A stretch of DNA of 64,000 nt from Liolophura sinensis (taxonomy: Eukaryota; Mollusca; Polyplacophora; Chitonida; Chitonidae). Position numbers and translations under genes: made by a program. Shown here one piece after another: positions 49,001-58,000 of the stretch; position 1 is the stretch's first letter; the number at the start of each line of letters is the position of its first letter. Under the pieces are notes generated by a model that was not told the origin of the DNA, ran no database searches, and saw nothing but the letters and a program-made list of their open reading frames with translations. Location of the stretch: contig NC_088300.1 in NCBI RefSeq assembly GCF_032854445.1, positions 68,606,984 through 68,670,983 of the forward strand. The letters run 5' to 3'.

Positions 49001-52000
49001 ACCCTTTAAATTTTGAATACAAAACTGGTTGACACTGGCTGGGTTTGCCAATTTAAGGGCTTCACAAAAAGCACAGTTTTAGCAGTGTACACAGAATAAT
49101 GCACTCACATCATACTTGAATAAACCATTTGTGAACGTGCAAAAAGGTTGAAGAACTACAGTAACATGACATGTTTTTATTTATTTGATTGGTGTGTTAC
49201 TCCTTACTCACAAATATTTCACTTCTACACCGGCCAGCATTATGGTGGGGAGAAACCAGATGGGAGCCACCGCATTGGTGAGAGACTCCAAATTCTCTGC
49301 ACAGCAATGGCATGCTAGCCACTTAGCCACGTAGGCACCCTTATAACCTAATAAAACTCTATGTGTACCTTTGTCAAATCCATGCCAAGCTTCAGCTGAG
49401 ATAAGAGGTGTAAAATGATACTCTTGTGTTCTTCTACTCCCTCCAGGTCACTGTCTTTGTACTCCTCACTGTCTTCGACCTCTTCATCATGGTTCAGTTG
49501 CTCTGCAATGAGACCATCACCACAGTATGACACTACAATAGTAACATAAGATCACAACCACAATATGAGACCGCAGCAGCAATAAGAGACCACTAATGTA
49601 AAATGAAACTGTACCAAGAGTATCAAACGACAACATGAGATAATGACTGCAATATGAGTTCACAACTACAAAATGAGGTCACAACTACAAAATGAGCTCA
49701 CAACTACATCAAGAGCTCACAGTTACAATATGAGATCACAAGTAAAACATGAGCTCACAACTACAACATGAAACCAAACAGAGATGAGACCTGGAGGGTT
49801 TTGATGTGTGTCTGGTTATGTTAACAGCTGGCAGAATTGAGACTACCCAAATTTGCTACCAGAGAACTAATTACTGTGAGAGTAAGGGAGATAACTGAGT
49901 GAGGTTCTTACCGGGAGGATTTGGATCTGCCACTGGGTAGGTAATAGAGCTGGCAGAACTGAGACTACGCACCAGTGAGGCTGGATCACTGACAACTGCT
50001 TCTGCTGGAGCCACAGCAGACTCTCTGTAACACAGATAAATGGAGAAGATGAAGGACATGAGATGTAGAACCAACGACAGAAGGACAGGATTTATAAACC
50101 TACAGTACAACAATACAGGGCATAACGTACAGATTGCTGTTTATAACACAAACGTGCTTGGATGGTTTGTGTGAGTGGTGTATCTGTGTGGTTCTCAAAG
50201 CTATTCAGGGTAAACATGTTTGTTTACACGGGGTTTATAGCGCAGACTTGAAGCCACCAGACATGAAGCCCTACCCAATCAAAATACAACACCTGTCAGA
50301 ACTGGCCCATTTTTTAAAATTACCCAAAATGACCATAAATTTCATCCATGACTGACTTGCCCATTTTCCCTGATTCTGAGAGTTCTATTCATTTTGGAAA
50401 GGTGTTTTGAGGTCTGCTCGGAACACGGGATGACATTCTCCTGGAAAATCGTTCAGCACTAAAAATAATATTTTGTGACATTTATTTGAATCTAAAAATA
50501 TGAAATTTTAGGGCATTTACCATAAGCCAAGTTTCAAGCCAGAGAAGTACAACAATCACTGACTGGAAGGTGTCAGGCAAGCCTTGCCTTGAGATTGTAC
50601 CAGCTGACAACTTTACCATACAGTAAATCCTTTACAGTAGAATTTGACACAATGGTGACCAATTCCCACCTAAGCAAGTCAGTTCCAAGCTGTATAAAAA
50701 CGCATCATTCTCAGCTGTTACACTACAGTGCTTTTCAACTACCTCTGCTTCACAGGTACAACTAACTGTGATCTATTCAAACATAAATTAAATAGTTAGA
50801 GAGAACACAGATTGGACTAATTTGTTTTAGGCAGTTCATGCTTCCCATCAAACCTGGGAACAAATATTTTGTTACTTCCAATAATATGACAAATCTGCTA
50901 ACAAACAGTCTCCGTCTCGTTTTAAACAGAGGAGGCCAGGATAGGGTGTAAGCAGGATTCAGGTCCAAACAGCTATGACAATAATAGATACATGTGAAAT
51001 CATCTTACACCACTGGATGAACTTCAGCAGGTCCTTGAGGTCGAGTGTTCGTCAGATTTACCCCAGACTCAAAAGCTGTCTGAAAAAGTGAAACAGGAAA
51101 TCAGAGTATGTAGCATTGGTTGGACATCTCTAATAATTAAGTTAAACATATGTTTTCCATGACATGTGGTAAGAGTTTTAAGCTTTCAATTTCATCCAAT
51201 TGTTCTATATATGTCCCACTGTCTAAAATTCTTCCCTGTATCAAGACATTCTTAACTACATGCAAACTTGGCTTTAGTAGAAATGGAAGTTGTCTGGTAA
51301 CAACAAAGGCAAACTCTTACTTACTTAGTAACACCAACTACATTTACAACCAAATATATAGGGGTATTTTTCTGACGAAAGCAGTCACTCAACACACTGA
51401 AGAGTGACAGTTTCATGAATAGAAATGACGGAAAAGTGTGTATCAAGTAAGGCCATATACGGTAAATGACATAAAGTTTCGCCTTGGGACTTGGACAGTG
51501 TATCCCAGGATTCATTGCATTGATTGTGGTTGTTACTGACTGGATGCCACGGGAGAGGATCAGAGGTGGTCAGGGGATTATACTGACAGTTCAAGAACGT
51601 AATGAGCTAGCTCCCGCTTTACTGAGCAGTCAGTTTATGCACCTACCACCAAAGGTTCATGTTTTCCTCAGTTTTAATCATAATGATTCATGGGAATTTG
51701 AAAAGAGATCAAGCGTGACTACCCAGTACCTTTACGCATGAGGAGTGTCGACTCAAATATCCCTTTTTAAACTGCAGGGCTATCAGTACGCAAAGTTGTA
51801 GCAGAATATTGCACGCCGCAATTGTACAGTTGCAAACTAGGCCTACCAGCAGACGAGATGATCTGAAGATGTTAAACTGCGATTAAAGTGACACTTAGAC
51901 ATGTGAGTTTGCGCCGCTGCAGCTAATAACATTTCTTGTTTATTCTGGTGTAAATTAAAAAACTGTCAACTTCCATCCATGTTTCATAAACATGAATGCT

Positions 52001-55000
52001 TAACTTACTGAATATTTATCTGAGCCTCCTCAGATGAAATGTCAGTCATAAAGACTGGTATTATTTACATGCAGATACAAGCCACTAACAATCACAGGAC
52101 TCGAAATTTCCCTGTGTTTACCCATCCATCACAGGACTCGAAATTTCCCTGTGTTTACCCATCCATCACAGGATTCTTGCTGGCGAAGGGCAAAACAATA
52201 ATCTTATCAGCAGCTGACTACGTGTAAATCACATCTGGGCAAAACTGTACACAGGAAATCGTAAAATATGCATATGATATAAACGTCCCGACTGTAAAAA
52301 AAAAGACTGATATATGAAATTGGAATTACATGGACACAGGAAGCTGATGACACGTATTTCTCAGTGAAAATCATTAGCTGACATACATTTGTATACATAT
52401 TCAATGCATAATGAGGACTTTTAGCAGACAACTGTTCACCAGATAACGGTGTGAGGTGACTTCCACGCAGGCTTAACCCGATTAATCAGTTCATCTGCAG
52501 CGTACATCGTGCATGTATATTCCTTGTTTGGTGTGGTCATGTTTTCAGACAGTGTCTGGAATATAAAGGTTTGTAATAGACATCACATATCTTGATACTT
52601 TCTTCGATTTCATTCTCGGGTATATTTAGAGATGCACGTGTGGGTCTCGAGTCGGGAGACCTGCACACCTCGCTGTCAGTGACTTGACCCCATGTGGCGC
52701 GTTCTCTTCTCTCGCCAACTCAGATCATGCAAAAGTAAACAACAGTAACTCGCGTGCGAAGCTTTAGGTCATGTGCCGTAAGTCTGAACACACAGTGAAT
52801 GTAGGCAGAATTATAACTTTAACCATAAATACTTTTACAGGTGTTGTCAGTTTGGCTCATAATGATTTATTTATTTATTTATTTGATTGGTGTTTTACGC
52901 TGTACTCAAGAATATTTCACTTATACGACGGCAGCCAGCATTATGGTGGGAGAAAACTGGGCAGAGCCCAGGGGAAACCCACGACCATCCGCAGGTTGCT
53001 GCCACACCTTCCCACGTACAGCCGGAGAGGAAGCCAGCATGAGCTGGACTTGAACTCACAGTGACCGCATTGGTGAGAGACTGTTGGGTCATTACGCTGC
53101 GCTAGCGCACTAACCAACTGAGCCCCGGAGGCCCTGGCTTATAATGAACTACATTCATAATAATTATGTAATCAATACCATGCCAATATTAATAAGTCAA
53201 ACTGGAACAGCTGGGGTGTCACAAAACAAAACCATTAATTTGTAGCTGCTCGGTGCATGCGATGCAATGGCACTTTTATACGACATGGCCAACTGTATTG
53301 ATGAAGATTTGTCTTGGCAATACAATTATCAAGTGGCATTCAATTCTACTAGTATGTTAAATTATTCACAGGAACAGCACTTGTCCATTTAATCAAGACT
53401 AACCCGCCGCTTCTGTAGGATGGAGAGACACTGGGAAAGGCACTGCAATGTAACCACGGAGGTGGCCTTCATTAGTAACAAGTCCTGCAAGAAAAGACAA
53501 AACATGTCCAGATGGTAAAAGCATACTACACTGATCCAGATGAGATTAAGGGTTCAACACCGCTGTAGTGGTGGGTGCTTGCTGTGTAACCCGACCCCGA
53601 TGAACCTTACGTTGTACCTAGTCAAATCCGCAGATTCGATGGGGTGTGTAAAAAAAGGGTTTAGTGATATAGAAGGCATTATTCTGTGTTTACTCATAAA
53701 ATTACACTTTTTGTGAAGCCCTGAAATTGGCTAATCAAACCATTGTAATTTTGTCTCCAAACTCAAATTCAAAATGTGCTTAAATTGCACTGAAAGTTGA
53801 TCTTTCATATGCGCAAAGTTGAGGAATTACAGTATATACAGATCATAAACACTTGGGGAAGTAAATGTCCCTGTGCCTGATGTTGTTTGAAAGGTCCTCT
53901 CTATTTCATTTTTATGTGTATATCTACACATGGCTCGGAACTAATTCAGAATTACTTATTCAATAACAATGTAAAAGGGACAAAAAGATCCTTCACTTAT
54001 ATAGAACAACATTTCACACAAAGACGATGATTTACATATGGTTCTCTGATCATACTGTTGAGGCATTTACCAAAGAGTTGTTTACAGATGGACAAAGAGG
54101 AACAGTCAATTCACAATTTTAACCTAAAACAAGAGTAATGTAATTCTTCAATCTTATTTATTTGCAAGGTGTTTATTCAAGCCTATTCTGAAGGCATTAT
54201 TCTATGTAAACTGCTAAGATTATACTTTCTGTCAAACCCTCAAATAGACCAACCCAATCAATGTAATTTTTATCTTCAGAATCAAATTATCAATGTGCAT
54301 AAATTGCACCAAAATTGCCACTTCATATGCGAAAGGTGGTGGAATTAGTGTAATGCGACAGGGTGTTGTGTCTTATTTACCTTATCTAGTGGATTCAGAA
54401 TAGGGCTGGATGATGGCAGTTCCTGCAACAGATCATAAAACAGTACAGCTAAAGATACCTGTACATGCCTGCAGGGGTCTCGAACAGCTAGCCACATCCA
54501 ACAGATCATCGCAATTCATTTATTTATTCGATTGCTGAACATTACTACATTTCTATGTCAAAAGGTCAAGCTGGAAATGAAGAATTCAAAGCGATTATAT
54601 TCAAATGATATTTCTCCATGATATAGCTGAAAAGTTCCAATGTGGAGTAAAACCTAATCATTCATTCATTCACCAAAACACGGAACTCAGAATTAAAACT
54701 GCTACAATGTAAGCTTTATTTCCTAACCCCCAGCCTTACCTTTAAGAAAAAAAAAACAAAACATACACTTTACAGTGCTCATTCCACTGAGAAACTGGTT
54801 TAATTTCCCAGAATCTGGTCGTCAATGTACCACTCAAGCAATCCATCTTAACCATCTCCTTTGATCAAAAGCCATAATTAAGCAAGCTAATACTTCCGAA
54901 CTCTATATGCTGTCATTAGATACATGAATACGAATACACATGAAAACGTAAACGAATGAAAACGTAAACGAATGACGCTACCTCAATCTTTTCAGACAAA

Positions 55001-58000
55001 CTGCTTGCATAGTCCTCGGCCTCATGGATGTGTTCTCGTGAGTCTGTGAAGAGATCTGGACTGACCACACCCACATGTGCAGCAGGGGGTTTGTGGTGAG
55101 ATCTGAAACACAAGTACGGCTTGTGTAGATATAGGAAAACATCTGAGATTTAACACAAGGACAGCTTGTGTAGATGTAGGAAAACATCTGAGATTTAAAC
55201 ACCAGTATAGCTTGTGTAGATATAGGAAAACATCTGAGATTTAAGCACAAGTACAGCTTGTGTAGATGTAGAAAAACACCTGACATTTAAACACAAGTAC
55301 AGCTTGTGTAGATATAGGAAAACATTTGAGATTTAAACACAAGGACAGTTTGTGTATATATAGGAAAACATCTGAGACTTAAACACAAGTAATGCTTAGG
55401 TACATGTAGGCAAACATCTGAGATTTAAACACAAGTACAGCTTATGTACCTGTAGGAAAATATCTGACATATAAACACAAGTACAGCTTGTGTGTTTATG
55501 TAATAAAACATTTCAGATTTAAACACAAGTACAGCTTATGTACATGTAAGGAGACATCTCAGGTTTAAGCAAAATTACTGCTTGTGTATATGCAAGGAAA
55601 CACCTCAGATTTAAACACGACACATGTATGGTTTATCGACAAGTAAGAAAACAGCACAGATTTAAAAGTACAAATGATTTACAGCTTCCTGTCACCTGGC
55701 ATCCAATTCTTCAGGCTTTTCGCATATGAAAGAGTAACTTTCAGTGCAATTTGTGCACGTTTGCTTTGATTTTGTAGACAAAACTACATTGGCCAATTTC
55801 AAGAATTAAAGAAAAATATAATTTTATCAGTATCCATGGAATGATACCTTCAGAATATGCTTGAATCAACACTTTGCAAATATGCAAAAAAGTTGAAGAC
55901 TTAAAGTAGCATATTTTAGAAAGCACATATATAGTTGTATACCATGTTAAATGCAAGCTTCCAGAGCAACATCCTATTTCCTTATAGGAACAGAGACAGG
56001 TGCTACATGTATTTATTGGATTGGCATTTTAACAGCATACTCAAGAACTGTTCCGTTTTATAATGGTGCTGGTTTTCTATGGCCAAGTTCAATCTCCAGT
56101 GAACATCATGATTATTGCCACCAAGGTCCTTAGATGAATTTTAAAAATTATTGTCCAAGAATGGGAATGACCCCACTTTTCCTATCACCTAGCGATATGA
56201 ATTGGAAGCACATTAGCTGCACTGCAACAAACTTGTTCCCTTGTATAACACAAAGTACACAGAGCTCCTCTGTATCTACGTTAGACATGCACATATACAC
56301 ACCTCTGCACATGTGTGGCACCAGACATGTGTAAATTATCCTGTGAGCTGGTGTGCTTCTTCCTGGCTAAGGAGTCCCCTGTGACAGGTGCGGCCACACC
56401 CCAGTTTTCTCTGTTGACAGGTAGAGCACCCTGAAAAAAATTACGCAAATCACACCGATCAGCAATAATTGTGTATAAATAAGAAGTGCAGATTACACAC
56501 TACCTGGTTAGACTAGTCAGAAAACACAGGGTTTCTCACACCTTTTGAAACAGAATTAACTCTCTCTTATACATCATCAGACACATGCAAATATGTATTG
56601 AAAACAAACATTTCAAGTACCTCAGTGGTACTGTTTTCTGATTACCCACCTAGGCTACTGTGTACAGGCAGCAGTGATATTTGAGAGTTCAGCAATGTTA
56701 ATAATAACCGGATATGTTTCTGGCCTACCATGTCTACTATTGTTTGGTCAAGTCAAAATTTCCAACATAAATTAAATTCTGATCTCCTCATGCATGTTGA
56801 CAAAGAAGACATAATGCATCTAAGTACCACATTATTCAAAAAACAAAATTTACTCTACTGTGATTTAATGGAACGACAAACAACAGAAGTAATATAAGGT
56901 AAGAAGTATAGCAATCTCAAATTAAAGCCAAATTATCCAAAGAGCTGGGCCGGATACAGTTTTTTAATTAGGGCGCCCTTTTCCCAGACTCATTTGGGCT
57001 AAAATATTTTCAGACACTAAGAAACCTTAACTTATTGTCTTCTAAGCCAAATGCCAGAGTCAATATTACTTATAAATCTTTGTACAGTCAGTTTACATTA
57101 ATATATGAACAAAGTTCTAAAAACATTTACGTGAACTTTCTCAGGAAATATTCTCCATAAGTTGGGCTTTTTTAAGGTATGCTGTAATTTGGATGCATGT
57201 GAAGGGTATCAAAGTATTCTTATATTTGGCCCTGACAGGTGGAAGAATTAACGGACCTGTGCCATGGTGGCTGTATGATGCTGAGCTGTGGCTCTCAGAC
57301 GATCCACCCAGTGTTGTCTCTGCTTGGCATCCACGGCTACAAGAGAGGAGAAAAAAACACACAAAGAGATTTAACAAAAAGGGAAGTAACAAAATTTAGC
57401 CTTTCATTTCTCAACTTAGGTTACACAAAGCCATATACATGTCAAGAATGTAAGTGAATGAACACAATCATTTCAACATTTAGTCCTGATGAGAAATGAT
57501 TTGGGATAAAAAAAGAAAAACAAAAAAGAAAAAAATTACCTCACACAATTCTTAAAATTAACAAAATTAATTTTACAACATATTCAGCAGGCCAAAACAG
57601 ACGTGTGATAATCAGACGAAAAAATATATTCGAAAAAGACACAGCCATACACAGATATTATTCTCTAATTAGATAGTGACAAGATCTTGCCATAAAATAA
57701 ACATAAATTATTATAGCCACAAATATGACTCTTTATCATATGCATAAAGATGGCAGAGCCATGACTTTGTATGCAATTAAACAGAGTTGTGTATTGTTAC
57801 CATGGTAACAGACTTTGTGGGCAGTGGTCTTTGATATGCAAATCACAAACTGTATTTGACAATCCGTGTACTGTGGGTGGCGAATGCAATCCTCTGAAAG
57901 GCTGAGCAAATATTGAGCTATACTGTACAAAACTTCCTTGAAGGTGAAGTTTGAGCACCAACTCAATGGAGTGATCTTTGATATGCAAATTGCTACCCAC

